A stretch of DNA of 64,000 nucleotides from assembly GCF_003711515.1 (NCBI RefSeq), contig NW_021167086.1, positions 186,001 through 250,000 of the forward strand, written 5' to 3'. Shown here one piece after another: positions 23,711-34,842 of this stretch (within the stretch, counting starts at the first letter, position 1; each line of letters starts with the position of its first letter). Origin of the DNA: Sodiomyces alkalinus F11. Taxonomy: Eukaryota > Ascomycota > Sordariomycetes > Glomerellales > Plectosphaerellaceae. The translations under genes and the position numbers were made by a program. A model generated the notes under the pieces. The model had not been told where the DNA came from. It saw only the letters and a list, made by a program, of their open reading frames with translations, and ran no database searches.

Positions 23711-24464
23711 TTACTCGTCGTCCAGGAAATTGCTTGCTATCCGGCCGAAAATAGGAACCTCGAACCTGAAAAGTGAGGGGTCAGAAAATGTACACCCCAA
23801 AAGCACGGAGCCTGAGTCTCGGGTCTTCTTACCTGTCTAACGTATCTGCGTCTTGATATGCCCTGAAGGTCAAATACCCCATGATCACCAGATCACCGAG
23901 GAAGAAGAACCAGCTTAGGAACCTGGACCACGAGAATATGAGGTGGATGATTAAGATGGCAGTGAAGAGCAGACTTGACTGCCACGCGTGAAATCTGCCA
24001 GAGCCGTGTCAGTGGACAAGAATCTTCACATGTTTCCTTGCAAGTAGGTAGCCATAGTCAGGCAGCAAAAGCCGAGGAGGCATAAGCTCGACATACCTCA
24101 CATAATCACTATTCCGCTCCATGATCAACAGGAAAATGGCGCCCAAGGGAGGAAAGGCAAGGTATGCGAGGCAGGCCTCGTAGTCGAGACGGACGCCCAG
24201 ACTCGTATCGAACTCGCTCACCCCTTCCCTGTGCGCATCGGCGGAAGGGTAGGCGCCAGGGATGCTGGGCTGCCAGCTGCGCTGGGGCTGCGGATGCTGC
24301 AGCGGCGGGGGGGACGCATTCTGTTGGTAGTTGTACTGGTTGTGGTTCGCGTGGACGGAAGGCGAAAACGAACGGCGGAAGTCGGCCGAAGGGCGCGGGG
24401 AGGCCTGGGGGGAGAGGGCGCGTTCGCGCTCGGGCGGAGAGGATTGGTAGGGCGCGAAGTCCAT
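23711..24464 (-). CDS. small UPF0132/Tic20-like membrane protein
   Basis: Exons 24464-24097, 23994-23833 and 23765-23711 join to 194 aa. The first ~95 residues are Pro/Ser/Gln-rich and probably disordered (MDFAPYQSSPPERERALSPQ). The rest is a small membrane domain with three hydrophobic helices: ACLAYLAFPPLGAIFLLIM, then NSDYVRFHAWQSSLLFTAIL, then FFFLGDLVIMGYLTFRAY. The sequence F-HA-QS after the first helix is the signature of the UPF0132/DUF4870 family (Tic20-like fold), whose role is not established. It ends in IASNFLDDE. A weaker upstream ATG would extend the N-terminus by 23 residues; the nearer one is used because what follows looks conserved in style. Location in an endomembrane is inferred only. 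Confidence 0.75.
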
Positions 24465-25494
24465 GGCTCTTGTCGCCGCGACGTCGCTATCGAAACGGAC
24501 CGAGAGACGAGTTTCTAAAGATAAATAGAACACTCCGAGGAGGCGGCCGTTGGAGGCGGATGGTTCGAGTGGGATTAATGTTTGTTACGTGGTCGAGGGA
24601 TATTGCATGATCGAAGGCGTTGTGTTCTTCGGGAGGAGGAAGCGTCCAACAAGGATGGCCGTTGACTTTGAATTGGGACTCGAAGATTATGTGGATTATG
24701 TACGATAGGTTGCGTGGACTTGTGAAGGGCTGATGATGGGTGCGAGGTCAATGTTTCGCAGTCTCGGGAGATTAGGTAGGTAGAGATGGTGTCGATTGAT
24801 TGATTGATTGTACATACAGAGTACGACCTGCTGGAAGTGGAAGTACGTCAGATTGTCACCGACCCTGCAGGTACCTGAGCCGGTATGTTTACGGGATAAG
24901 GTACTCCCTGCCGTGTTCTCAGCAATTACAACGTACACGTACCTTATTACTGGTACAACTGTAGTTCGAAATACCACCAAACATCACGTTTGTCATGATG
25001 TCGAGTTGCCCAGTTCCTTATGTGTATCAGTACATACTTTTTTTTCTCGAGTTTGTCCGCTGGTTGGCAGAAAGTACATATTTATTTATTTCAATGTCAA
25101 TTCAAAGCCTCAATTCAACTTGAAAGTCATTTCAGAGGTTACCCCGACAAGAGCCACGACGCAACCCGTCCGCGTTACTCAGATGCTCTCATGGTCACAG
25201 GCTCGTGGTGTAGTAGCACGGAGTACAAATCAAGCAGGGGTTGACAACCTGGATGGCGCAGCGCTGTGATTATTGTGGTGTAACGAACATATACAGATGT
25301 CGCAACTTGGCAATATACTCGGGACACTGCGAAATACCATCATGGCCGTGTATATCACACACACACCCCGGCGATTGCAGAACAAGCATGCTTTCTTAGA
25401 CAAAAAAATACATGTGTAATTTGTACAAAATGTCGTCCTACCAAAGTTCTACCAAGCACCCATCGTACAATGCCACAGGACCACACCCGCCAAT
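24465..25494. other. intergenic region, no gene seen
   Basis: About 1 kb of lower-GC sequence with short GATT repeats near 24796-24806 and scattered GTACxTACC motifs. It contains the 3' region of the uL10m gene. No supported ORF. Confidence 0.5.
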
Positions 25495-26556
25495 CTATGC
25501 ATCCTCCTCCTTCTTTCCCCCATCCTGCTCCTCCTCCAAAGCAATCTTCCTCCCCTCAAGCGCCAACCACAAACTCTTGCCTCCAGCCTCGAGCGTATGC
25601 GTCAATCCCAGCCCAGCGCCCTGCAGCAACCCAACAAGCTGCGCCGGCAACCCGTCCAAACCGCCCTCAATACCACCCACCCACCGGACGCCATCCACAT
25701 CAAACACCCCGCCCTCCACGCGGCCGCCGACCAGGAGCAGCTTCGCCAACCCGTTCTGGCAATCCGCAGAGTAGTACCCAGGATTCTTCTTCCTCAGCAG
25801 CGGCGCGAAAGCCGACCCCTGCGGCCCCGGCGCCAGCACGCGCAGCGCAGCGGCAAGGTGCGCAGGCGACACGGCGGGGAAGACAAGCCCGGCGAGCGGT
25901 CCGACAATGAGGGGTTCGAGCTGGGCGAAGGCCGAGTCGGGGGGCACTTGCAGGGACTTCATGGCCTCGTAGGCCGCGTCGGAGAGGTCGTGGACGTGGG
26001 GCCCGCGCGAGACGGCGGCGGCGGCGGCGGCGGTCGACGAAGCTGCTGCTGCTGCCGCTGCCGCTTCACCATCGAAGAAAGACACGAGCTTGAGAGCCAC
26101 GTTGAACATGCGCGTGCGGAACACGGAGAGGTAGATGTCCTCGGCGATGTCGGGCTGGCCGGCCATGCTGGCGGGCGTCGGCACGGTTTGCAGGACGGCG
26201 CGCAGTTCGCGGCGGATGGCGGCCCATTCGTTGGCCGTCAGGTTGTTGTGCTGGAAGAAGAGGATGAGCGGCGTGGAGCGGAGGAGCGACGTGTACGTCC
26301 GGATGAGCTGGGACTTGCGCGTCTCGGGGGGACGGGCGGAAGGAGGCTTGGTGGGCGGGACGTAGTCGGGGGATGGATATAGTCCGGAGAGTTTTGCCGC
26401 GGCCGCGACCGCATACTGGGGAGAGGACGTCGTCGTGAGGGAGCGAGCTGCTGTTGCTGCCGTGAAGCGGATAGCTGCTGGTAATGGGGATGAGCTTGAT
26501 GTTTTCGTAAGAGGGAGGAGGGTCCTCCTTGAGGGACGCGGTATTCTGGGCGGCAT
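25495..26556 (-). CDS. mitochondrial large-subunit ribosomal protein uL10m
   Basis: Intronless, 353 aa. The N-terminus is rich in Arg, Ser, Thr and Ala with almost no acid (MPPRIPRPSRRTLLPLTKTS, then RFTAATAARSLTT), a typical mitochondrial presequence. The body has PETRKSQLIRTYTSLLRSTPLILFFQHNNLTANEWAAIRREL, the start of the uL10 fold (the hallmark K---(V/I)--Y--LL----P-I-FF-H-NLT--EW), then an RMFNVAL segment and a GPLAGLVFP region. Yeast has this as Mrpl11 (YmL11), which forms the base of the P-stalk on the mitoribosome. An alanine run (residues about 165-185) is a low-complexity insertion. Length is slightly above the yeast protein, as in other filamentous fungi. Confidence 0.8.
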   Translation of the reverse strand: MPPRIPRPSRRTLLPLTKTSSSSPLPAAIRFTAATAARSLTTTSSPQYAVAAAAKLSGLYPSPDYVPPTKPPSARPPETRKSQLIRTYTSLLRSTPLILFFQHNNLTANEWAAIRRELRAVLQTVPTPASMAGQPDIAEDIYLSVFRTRMFNVALKLVSFFDGEAAAAAAAASSTAAAAAAVSRGPHVHDLSDAAYEAMKSLQVPPDSAFAQLEPLIVGPLAGLVFPAVSPAHLAAALRVLAPGPQGSAFAPLLRKKNPGYYSADCQNGLAKLLLVGGRVEGGVFDVDGVRWVGGIEGGLDGLPAQLVGLLQGAGLGLTHTLEAGGKSLWLALEGRKIALEEEQDGGKKEEDA

Positions 26557-27429
26557 CCTAGGGCACGTCAGAAGATGTTCGACCGAGGATGTTTCACAAC
26601 GATCGGCTATACCTGGCAGTTATGGCAGCTCCGTTTACCTCGACCTGGAAAGGATTCGGTGTGTGGTCGTCTGGAAGAGAAGCGTGATCGAGGACGAAGT
26701 CGCCAAAAAGTTCGAGCCTGACCCACTTTTGCTGTGGTTGGGCCATGTTCCTCGTGTGGTCCGTGTGTTCCCTCCATTGACCAATGGAGGTTAAGGACTC
26801 TGGTAAGTGGGGATTCAGGTACCCAAGTACCTGACATCGCCATATCAACGCCTCCAACAAGTCAACATGAGTATCGATCTCAGTATGGGCATCGCAACCC
26901 CTTCACGATAGGTTCTCATATTTCAAACTAATATTCACTCTGATTGAAAAGTAGTACAGATTAGTGTTTCTAGTACATCTTCCATGCGGCGTATCTAACT
27001 GTCAGGGCTCTTAGGCCAAGAGCCTGCGCGTCAACCTTCCTCTCGGGCACACCTGTGACCTGTCAGCTCTGCTTCACTCACCAGACCTGGCAATCTCGCA
27101 ATTCGTCCTTTGCTCATTGACTCATTGACCCCATCTTCCAGCTCTCGCTTCATAGGTCAGAGTGAAGAGAGGCTGGAAGAGAAGACACCAAGCTAATCAT
27201 AGCAAAATACGTATCTCGTATTGCTTCCTATAACATATCTCAACTCGGGTTTCTAGGACCGATGAGGTAGTTAGGTACTAAGACTGTTACGACTATAGGC
27301 ATGTCCCGTCCTCACTGGGCAAGGTTCATCCCGATGGATTCCTTCATCGCCGCCGGCGTTTCCTGTAACTCGGTTGATTGAGCCTGTCCTGGTATCATGG
27401 TAGAGAGCGACGGTTAACATTAATCTTCC
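26557..27429. other. intergenic region with two short foldbacks
   Basis: Between the uL10m start and the TRL1 stop. It has a hairpin GGCTCTT-5-AAGAGCC at about 27006-27024 and an imperfect inverted repeat at about 27134-27180 (TCTTCCAGC arms). No gene seen. Confidence 0.5.
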
Positions 27430-30076
27430 CTATCTGGACAAAACACCGCGGACTGTGCCCTCCAGCGTCTCCTTGTTAAGAACCACTTCCTGAATATCGC
27501 CACCTATCCCATTATTCAGCCATCGCACGAGCAGGTCGTTGCTCTCCTTGGGCTTGATGCTGTCTTCTCTCGTCCCGATGGTGATGTGTGCAACGGTATT
27601 CACACAGACCCAGTTGGGATCGTGGAGCCTAACCACGATGGCCATGACACGACCGTCGAAAACAACCTGCGTCGTTTCAAGTCAGAAAAATGGGGTTGAT
27701 GTGAATCAGAAGTACAGTGCGGGACGGACTACTTACCCTCTCAAGCTCGACACCGCAGGTCCCGAGCGGGGGAAGCTCCGCGGCATCAGGATTGGCGGCC
27801 TCAAGGTCTGCGTGCATCTTCAAGTACTTCTCCCAAAGTTCAGGGTGATCTTTGGCCGAGACGCGATGCATCAAGGTGACGTGGAACTTGGGCTGGACTC
27901 TTCTGGTCTGGCAGAGCTGCTTGTAGAACCGAGCCGTCGGCATACCTGCCGCGTCAAAGGCTTTGTCGAGAAGGGATCGAAGCTCATTCTCCGGTACGCC
28001 GACGGACATGTACTCGAGGGGCTTCTTCTTCTTCGGGCCCTGCGACTGTCCGTTGCCCTTTTGTTGTTTGCGGGGGCCCCGGTCTGGGATGGTGTGGGTG
28101 ATTTCGGGTTTGTACTCTTCAAATGCGACCTTGATGGCGGCGTCTAGTCTCTCCGGAGGGACGTCGGCCGGCACAAGATTCGGGTAGATGCGGTGCAACT
28201 CGGTCACGACCTTTTCGAGGTTGGCCCGGCTGCTCGCGGTTGGATTGAGGGTGATGACGGCGTCAAAGCCATCGTCGGGAGGAGAGAACGGCGACAGAGG
28301 CTCAAACCGGTCGAGGAAGCCCTCCATAACACCGATAAACTTTTCCTTGTCGGTGGCGGCATGGATGGTCTGGTGGTTGTCGCCACGGGCAAGCACCCGC
28401 TCTTGGGTGACGCGACGGATCTCGTCCAGGCCGACGCTGTCGTGATCGAAGTAGAGGGCCACGAGACGCGCATCCTTATGCTGAAGCTTGACGTCTGTGA
28501 GGAGTTGTCTGCGCTCGTGCTTCTGGGCGTTGTTCCGATCCGCTACGACTGCAGGATGGTCCTTGAGGAGACTTACCACCTGTTTGGTGAACCGAGGTGG
28601 CCGACCCTTGCCAGTGATGTTGTCGTTCTGGACGTGGCCCCAGAGGAAGAGGTGGGACAGAGCCACGGCGATGGTAGTCTTGCCGCAACCAATCGTCGCG
28701 ATGGGGACAAGGATGACATCTCGGGTCACATCAGCATTCGCCTCCCCGCTGGCGGCAGGTGCCTGGTGCTCGAGGTTGGCCGCGTCGGAGCCCTTCATGT
28801 TCTTAAAGGCGAGGAAGTCGTTCCGTAACTTGATGATGCCGTGGTTATTTTGGTACTCCTTGGCGAGACTCTTGTCGGCCTGCAATCGCCTCCGGGCGTA
28901 GAGCAGGTACTCCTCGGTGATCTTGACGTGCTTCTTGTACTTGGGAGGCTTTCCGGAAATCATAGCCTTGGTACACTCGCGCCACTGCCGGTACATGAGG
29001 TAGGGCTCATCGAACTTGTACTTGAAGAACCAGTCCCGGTAGGGGACCAACTCGGGGTTGTGCGACTCGCGACACCGGATCACGAAGCCCTCGACGTCAC
29101 GGCCAGAATGGGCGCCAGTCTCAGCCACCTCCTCCAGGAAGGCCTTGACCTTGGTGATATCGTCCATGATGATAACACCGACCTGCTTGAATCCCCATTC
29201 GCTGGCGAAATCCTGCACAAGGGTGCTGGGATAGGTGGTAAACTGAGGGATGTTGAGGTTGATGCCGTGCAAATACAGGCCGGCCACCTCCGGACCGTAG
29301 GGAAGGATGTGCTCCTCGAAGGAGTCGTCACAGAGTTCGGCCACGGCTGTGGCGTTCCTCTTCCGCAGCTCACGAGCCAGATCTTCCTTGGTCTTGCCCA
29401 GCGGAGCGAGCTGTCTCTCTACGGCCTTCTCGCCAGCGATGGCATGGCTGACGTCGGAATCGGCGCGTTCTCCGGTGGAATGCTTGCTGCAAACGAGGAG
29501 CGTGCCGTCTTCCAAGCCGGAGATGAAGATGATGCACCCGTTCTCTTTGAGGCTGAGTTCGTAGGGACCTTGGGTCCGCGACAGGACGTTGTCCCATTTG
29601 GTTTCGTTGACCTCGTTGACGTTGAAGAACTTGTCGTAGCCCCGGACAGCAATCTCCGGCTCGTTCCGCCGATTCCTGGTGGTGAAGAGACCGCGTGCAT
29701 AGGTGGGAAGATCCCTCTTCTTGTATTCAAAGTCCATGAACTTCCACGAGTCGACATGGATGCCGTCCGGCGAGTCTTTGACGGCGAAGCTAGACTTCCT
29801 GCAAGAAAACCCCTTGCGCTTGCTGCCTTTCCGGCTGCCCTCCTCAAGTTGCTGAACCAGACTGGCGACCTCTTGGGGGTCTTGTGCGACATAGGGAGTC
29901 TTGATAAGGTTCGTCTGCTGGGACGCTAGGTCCACCGGGACCGACGCCATGTTTGTTGGTGAAGTGACAAACGGTCTGAAAAGAGTGGTCGAGTAAGAGG
30001 ACGGAAGACTCGAGAAAAGCGTCCTGGAAGGCGAGGTGAAGGACAAACGGAGCGAAATGCGGAAGCCCGTGATCAT
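27430..30076 (-). CDS. TRL1: fungal tRNA ligase (ligase, kinase and cyclic phosphodiesterase domains)
   Basis: Joins tRNA exon halves after intron removal and, by known biology, joins HAC1-type mRNA in the unfolded-protein response. Exons 30076-27737 and 27666-27430 give 858 aa from the first ATG. The ligase domain has LKENG with the nucleophilic Lys177, EGFVIRC and FFKYKF. The kinase domain has the P-loop ATIGCGKTT (about 460-468). The phosphodiesterase domain has two H-x-T motifs, FHVTLMHR and AHITIGT, the second in exon 2. Two starts are possible. The first ATG (30076) has a poor context and adds 42 residues free of Asp/Glu; the second (29950) has the strong context ACAAACATGGC. A 5'-UTR intron (about 30078-29976) is the alternative explanation. 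Confidence 0.95.
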
Positions 30077-30751
30077 ACAGCCGGGAATGGATGTCTTGTC
30101 CGCCTCTTTTGAGTGCCGCCCTCGACCCTATTTAAGGTGAGAATAACGAAGGAGTGGCCGGGATGTGAGGTGAAGGGAGAGTGAGATTAGTCGAATGACT
30201 CGAATGAGTCACCCCGAAGATATATTATCAGGATTAACGGCCAATGTCAAAAGGCCTCTGTTGGAAACAGGGGCAAATGTAGTATTTTTCGGGAAAATAA
30301 GAAAAAAGGATTGGAAAGAAGGTGAAAACGGCGCGACGCCTTCCCCTGAGATCAGTCACAGTTCGTTGGTCGCACCTTCGGCACTGCCTCAGGTTGGCGT
30401 TGGGCGGCTACCTGGGTAGCGCTTGCCTTTAGGCGTTGTACAGTGGGTGCACTTACAGTACGGATAGGTATTTCTACTGACCGGTACAGCTTGCTACGGT
30501 GGGCTCACAAGCCTCTGCCTAGAAGGTACCCAAATGAAGCAAGCGGTAAACAAATTTTGGCGGGGTTGATCTCCCCGCAGTGGCAGAAAATTGAAATTCC
30601 CATGAACCTCCCTGATACATCGACAAATTGACGAGCTATCTGAAGGAGTCACCGTCCCACTGAATTGGCCTCAATTATCACATCACATTACATTGCCCGT
30701 CTCACAGTCTAAGCAAAATCTTACCCGGGCCCGCCCTCTCGAGCTTGGACC
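30077..30751. promoter_or_regulatory. divergent region between TRL1 and the ankyrin gene
   Basis: Non-coding region serving as promoter for TRL1 (-) and the ankyrin-repeat gene (+). No distinct TATA box. GGTACC/GGTAGC-type motifs occur near 30405-30540. Confidence 0.5.
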
Positions 30752-31441
30752 ATGCCACCCAACCCTTACCTCCTGGCTGCCGACAACAGCCCAGCCCTGC
30801 TCCCCCTCCTCCAGGAGAACCCAGCCTTGGCCTCCGCCCAAGACGACCACGGCTACTCTCTCGTCCATGCCGCCGCCAGTTACAACCACCTGGACCTCCT
30901 CCGCGTGCTGATTCACGAGTTCAAGGTCGACGTCAACCTCAAGGACGAAGACGGCGAGACGGCCCTGTTCGTCGTGGAAACGGTCGGGGCCGCCCGCTGC
31001 CTGGTGGAAGAGCTGAAAGCCGACGTGCAGATCCGAGGTGCCGATGGCGTGACGGCGAGGGAGAAGATAGAGGGCGAGGCCGAATTCCCGGACGTAGCTG
31101 AATATCTGGCGTCGGTGGAACGAGAGCGGTCGGGCCAGGCCAACGGGGTCTCCGCAGCCGGACCCGGGCAAACACCTGCAACTGCGACGGCGACGGCGAC
31201 GGCGCCAGCAGAGCTGCCTCCCGTTCCCGAGGGGCTTAGCGTGTCAGTTGGGACGATACAACAGGCCGAGGACGTCCCGGAAGAGGTGGACCCCGAGTTC
31301 AGAAGGCGGATCGAGCAGCTCGCGGAACGAGAGGATTTCCACACACCCGAGGGACAGGCCGAGCTGAGGAAGTTGGTCGAAGATGCGCTACTGGGCCAAG
31401 ATCTTGCTTCCGAGCGCAATGTCCGTCCGAGAGAAGGTTAA
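30752..31441 (+). CDS. short ankyrin-repeat protein
   Basis: Intronless, 229 aa. The N-terminal half holds three ankyrin-like units: DDHGYSLVHAAASYNHLDLLRVLI, then DEDGETALFVVETVGAARCLVEEL and GADGVTAREKIEGEAEFPDVAEYL. This architecture matches the small cytosolic ankyrin protein family that includes yeast YCR051W, of unknown function. The C-terminal half is Ala/Thr-rich, then has a helical segment (EVDPEFRRRIEQLAEREDFH) followed by EGQAELRKLVEDALLGQD, probably a helical hairpin. Single clear start codon just after a pyrimidine-rich leader. Confidence 0.8.
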   Translation: MPPNPYLLAADNSPALLPLLQENPALASAQDDHGYSLVHAAASYNHLDLLRVLIHEFKVDVNLKDEDGETALFVVETVGAARCLVEELKADVQIRGADGVTAREKIEGEAEFPDVAEYLASVERERSGQANGVSAAGPGQTPATATATATAPAELPPVPEGLSVSVGTIQQAEDVPEEVDPEFRRRIEQLAEREDFHTPEGQAELRKLVEDALLGQDLASERNVRPREG

Positions 31442-31484
31442 AAGTGTGGTCTTTTTTTTTTTTTTCCTTCTTTTCCCCCGTGCA

Positions 31485-32933
31485 TCATGCATCCTGGCCC
31501 TTGATCTCCCACATCAGATACTGGCCCGCAGAGTTGGGCGGCCGTAAGAAGGCCACTTCTGAGCCGTCTCCCGTCATGCCTTGGGAGAAGGAAGTCGCGC
31601 TCAGCGAGAACCACGTCCGAGAAGGCAGGGTGGCGAGCACGTCGATGAGCAGCCCCCGCACCCAGTCGGCGGTGAGGAAACCCTGCCAGGTCAGCTTGCA
31701 GACCTTGGACTTTGTGGTCGGGCCTGCATCGTCGGGGACGCGGTAGCGCGATAGATAGGTATCGATGTCGTCGTTTGCTGCGACGCGAGGGCTTCCCAGG
31801 CGGACGAGGGAGAACCATTCATATAGTTCGGTGGCGAAATCTTCCAGGTCGGGACGGTTCCCGTGGGTAAGGATCTCTGAAGGGATGGTGAGAGTCGGCA
31901 TCTCGACTTGAAGAGCCGGATGCAAACCGGGGTTGGAGGTGAACTTGACTGGCGCGTATTGCTGGAGAGGATCCGGGTTCGCAGCTGTGTATGGTAATGG
32001 TAAGGTCAGCTAGTCATCTCCTGGATTAGCTGGCAAGGAGAGTGGAAACGCACGAGTGGGACTCAAATCGCAAAAGAGCCATGTCAATGGCTGGTTGAGC
32101 ACATTCTTGCAGGCATAGGTCAATCTGTCAAAACCCTTCTTGCCGTGAAGCATGCAGGGATCCCGCAATTGGTAGCTGACGACTGTCTCACTTGTCAGCT
32201 ATGCGAACACCAACGCGAACGCGAATGCGAACGAGGCCAACTCTCCAGCGGTGACCTACTCCACCTCGGCTTGACTCCCCGGCCACCTTTGGCGCCGTGC
32301 GGCTTGCCCACCAACCCGGCCCGTTCATACGTTTCCTTGTCCAAATACATGGTGAGTAGGCCTAGGGAAGTGGTTAGACAGGTCGGAAAAAAGAAGGAAA
32401 AAAGATAAAAAGAAGAAGAATCGCCGATAACGACTTGCCTTCCCGCAAGGAGAAGACATTCTCCACCGTTTTCCGGCCCTCGGACAACATGAGAATGTTT
32501 CCTGCCATTCTAATTTAGCGGTATATTCTTTGGCTGGCTGGTCAAGGGATTCCAGATTTGACACACCTCGCTTGATGTACTCGTTGAAGAACAGGCCGTC
32601 GAGAATCTGACCCAGGGTCATGACAACCCTGTAGTATACTGGAGGGGCACGTCGTTCGACGAGCTTCTGCTTGACTAGCTCATAGCATTCATCCGGAAGC
32701 ACAAGGTCAATCTTCACTTGGTGAGATTAGATAGCACAGCACAGCCAAGAGAATAGGTAGGATGACAGGACAGGGGCTAACTGACTAACCTTGTGATTGA
32801 AGCCCTGGTGAAGGATGGGATGCCATGGTTTTCCTTTGGTAGGCAATTTTCCTTGCTCAACGTGGGCCATGGATCCGTACGTTATGAAGCATTTTGATGT
32901 CTGGTAGACTGTAGGTTGGGGGAAGGAAAACAT
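31485..32933 (-). CDS. RNase P/MRP subunit Rpp40
   Basis: Protein subunit of nuclear RNase P and MRP, which process tRNA 5' ends and rRNA. Exons 32933-32790, 32711-32567, 32501-32439, 32361-32260, 32182-32054 and 31984-31485 join to 360 aa. Conserved blocks: KCFITYGSMAHVEQGKLPTKGKP, then IDLVLPDECYELVKQKL, FFNEYIKRGNILMLSEG, LTMYLDKETYERAGLVGKPHG, KPRWIVSYQLRDPCMLHGKKG and NVLNQPLTWLFCDL. This is the Rpp40 pattern (PF08584). The third intron starts with GC (GGCAAGT), a rare GC-AG intron, supported because the joined frame restores the conserved block. Five introns sit in about 1.45 kb. The gene is divergent from TRM11 across 356 bp. Confidence 0.9.
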
Positions 32934-33289
32934 CTCAAGTGATGCGTTCTCTTCACGGGAGAAAAACGAGTCGTTGGTCGAGCAAGAAAAAGAAAAAAAG
33001 AAAAAAAAGATGATGAATGTTGGATGTACAGTGAGTGATGGTGATCCCTCGGACGCGTTGTTTGATAATGATACAGAGAGGGGTGGTCTTAGCGGCGGAG
33101 TGCCCCTCTTCAAAACGGCCCCATCCCATTATTGGCCAGTAGGAGGAAATTACAGCACGGATGGGGTGGCCTTAGAAACACTGACTAACAAGCAGCAATC
33201 CCCTCAACTGTCAAGTCTCTCACCATCACATATTCAACTCGGCTCGCTTGAAGTTGACCTGGACGTCCAGGGAATTCAGTTCTGTCAAG
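32934..33289. promoter_or_regulatory. 356-bp bidirectional promoter, RPP40 (-) and TRM11 (+)
   Basis: Both start codons face away from this short region, which must hold the promoters and leaders of both tRNA-processing genes. It contains an A/G tract near 32984-33012 and a CCATTATTGGCCAG element around 33125-33138. No TATA box. Confidence 0.6.
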
Positions 33290-34842
33290 ATGGACTGTAT
33301 ATTGCGATTCAGACAGGCGCACGAATCCTTTCGAATACCTGAAATTGAAGCTCTTGCTATAATTGAAGACGTAGAAGTCAAAATCTTGGAGTATCATCAA
33401 GACGTGAGTCCTTCATATGAGAGCCTCGGTCTTTTTTTCTTCTTTTTTTTTTCTTTTTTTTTCTCCCACCACCTGACACCCCCCAGTCCCCCTTTTGCCT
33501 CATCAACGTCCCATCAGCCGCCGCAGCCCGCGCCCTCATCCGCCGCTCCATCCTCTGCCAATCCATCCACGAACTCTGGGGCCACGCGCCATCAGGCCTC
33601 CTCTCCGACCTCCACGACGACGTCCGCCGCCGCGCCCTCCCCCTCTGCGCGCCCTACGCCAACGCCTCCTTCAAGTTCGCCCTAGACGCCTTCCACCACA
33701 CCCGCCCCCACCCTGAACGCCTCGCCATCTTCAACTCCTTCGCCTACCTCCCCCTCGCCGGCGCCATCCTCCTCGACAACCCAGACGAGACCTTCACCGT
33801 CTTCGAAGACTGGCCCTTCCGCCCCCCCGGGACCCCGCCGGGCCCGCACCCGCTGCGCGCCTTCCTGGGCCGCCTCCTCGCCCACGGCGCCCGCGACCTG
33901 CGCCACGTCTACGACCTCAAGAAGCGCCGCTACATCAGCACCACCTCCATGGACTCCGAGCTCGCCCTCCTGACCGCCAACCTGGCCCTCGCCCGCCCGG
34001 GCGCCTTCGTCTACGACCCGTTCGTGGGTACGGGGAGCTTCCCCGTCGCGGCCGCCCACTTCGGCGCCCTCGCCTTCGGGAGCGACATCGACGGCCGCTC
34101 CATCCGCGGCGCGGGCGGCGCCCAGACCGTCAAGGGCAACTTTGCGCAGTACGGCCTCCTCGGTCGCTGCGGGGACTTCTTCGTCGCCGACCTGACCAAC
34201 ACGCCGTTCGTCGCGCGGCGGTGGCTGGACGCCATTCTGTGCGACCCGCCCTACGGCGTCAGGGAAGGCTTGCGGGTCCTGGGCGCCCGGAAACCGGAGA
34301 GGCCCGGCGTCGTGGCTGTTGCGTCTTCGGCCGACAAGTTCTGGCAGTCGCCCGAATACGTCCCGCCGAAGAAACCCTACAGCTTTTTGGCTATGCTGGA
34401 TGACATACTCGAGTTTGCGTCCCGGGTGCTTGTCGATCGGGGCCGGATCTCCTTCTGGATGCCCACCGCCAACGATGAGGACCAGGAACTCGCCGTGCCC
34501 ACGCACCCTTGTCTCGAAGTTGTGGCGGTTTGCGTGCAGCCGTTTAACAAATGTGAGTAACTGGCCTTCACTTTTTTTTCTTTCTTTTTCTTTCTTTTTC
34601 TTTTTCTTTTTCGAACCATTAACCCGTTGCCGTGTCTTCCATCTCCTAACTGGTCCGTAGGGTCCCGTAGACTCATCACATACAGCCGCGTCCCCGACGA
34701 CCAAGTCGACCCGGAGAAGGTGGCGGCCTACCAGCGCACACAACACGCCGGGGGGACGGCGGACGAGTTGAACCCGTTTCGCGAAAGCTACTTCAAGGGT
34801 TTTAGGAAAGACGCGTCGGAGGGAGACACTGACGGAGGATAG
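33290..34842 (+). CDS. TRM11: tRNA (guanine10-N2)-methyltransferase catalytic subunit
   Basis: Makes m2G at position 10 of tRNAs together with Trm112. Exons 33290-33403, 33487-34552 and 34661-34842 join to 453 aa. The start MDCILRFRQAHESFRIPEIEAL matches the family N-terminus. The THUMP-containing region follows, with SPFCLINVPSAAAARALIRRS and SIHELWG. The Rossmann part has the SAM-binding motif VYDPFVGTGSF and the catalytic motif CDPPYGVREG (about residue 310-318, D/N-PPY type for N2-guanine methylation). Exon 3 encodes WSRRLITYSR, the usual C-terminal strand. An upstream in-frame ATG (33248) is less likely. The coding strand is unusually GC-rich, so a long false ORF lies opposite. Confidence 0.93.

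Noticed and set aside
28841..29929. 362-codon open frame on the plus strand
   Set aside because: Opposite the TRL1 ligase domain. Shadow.
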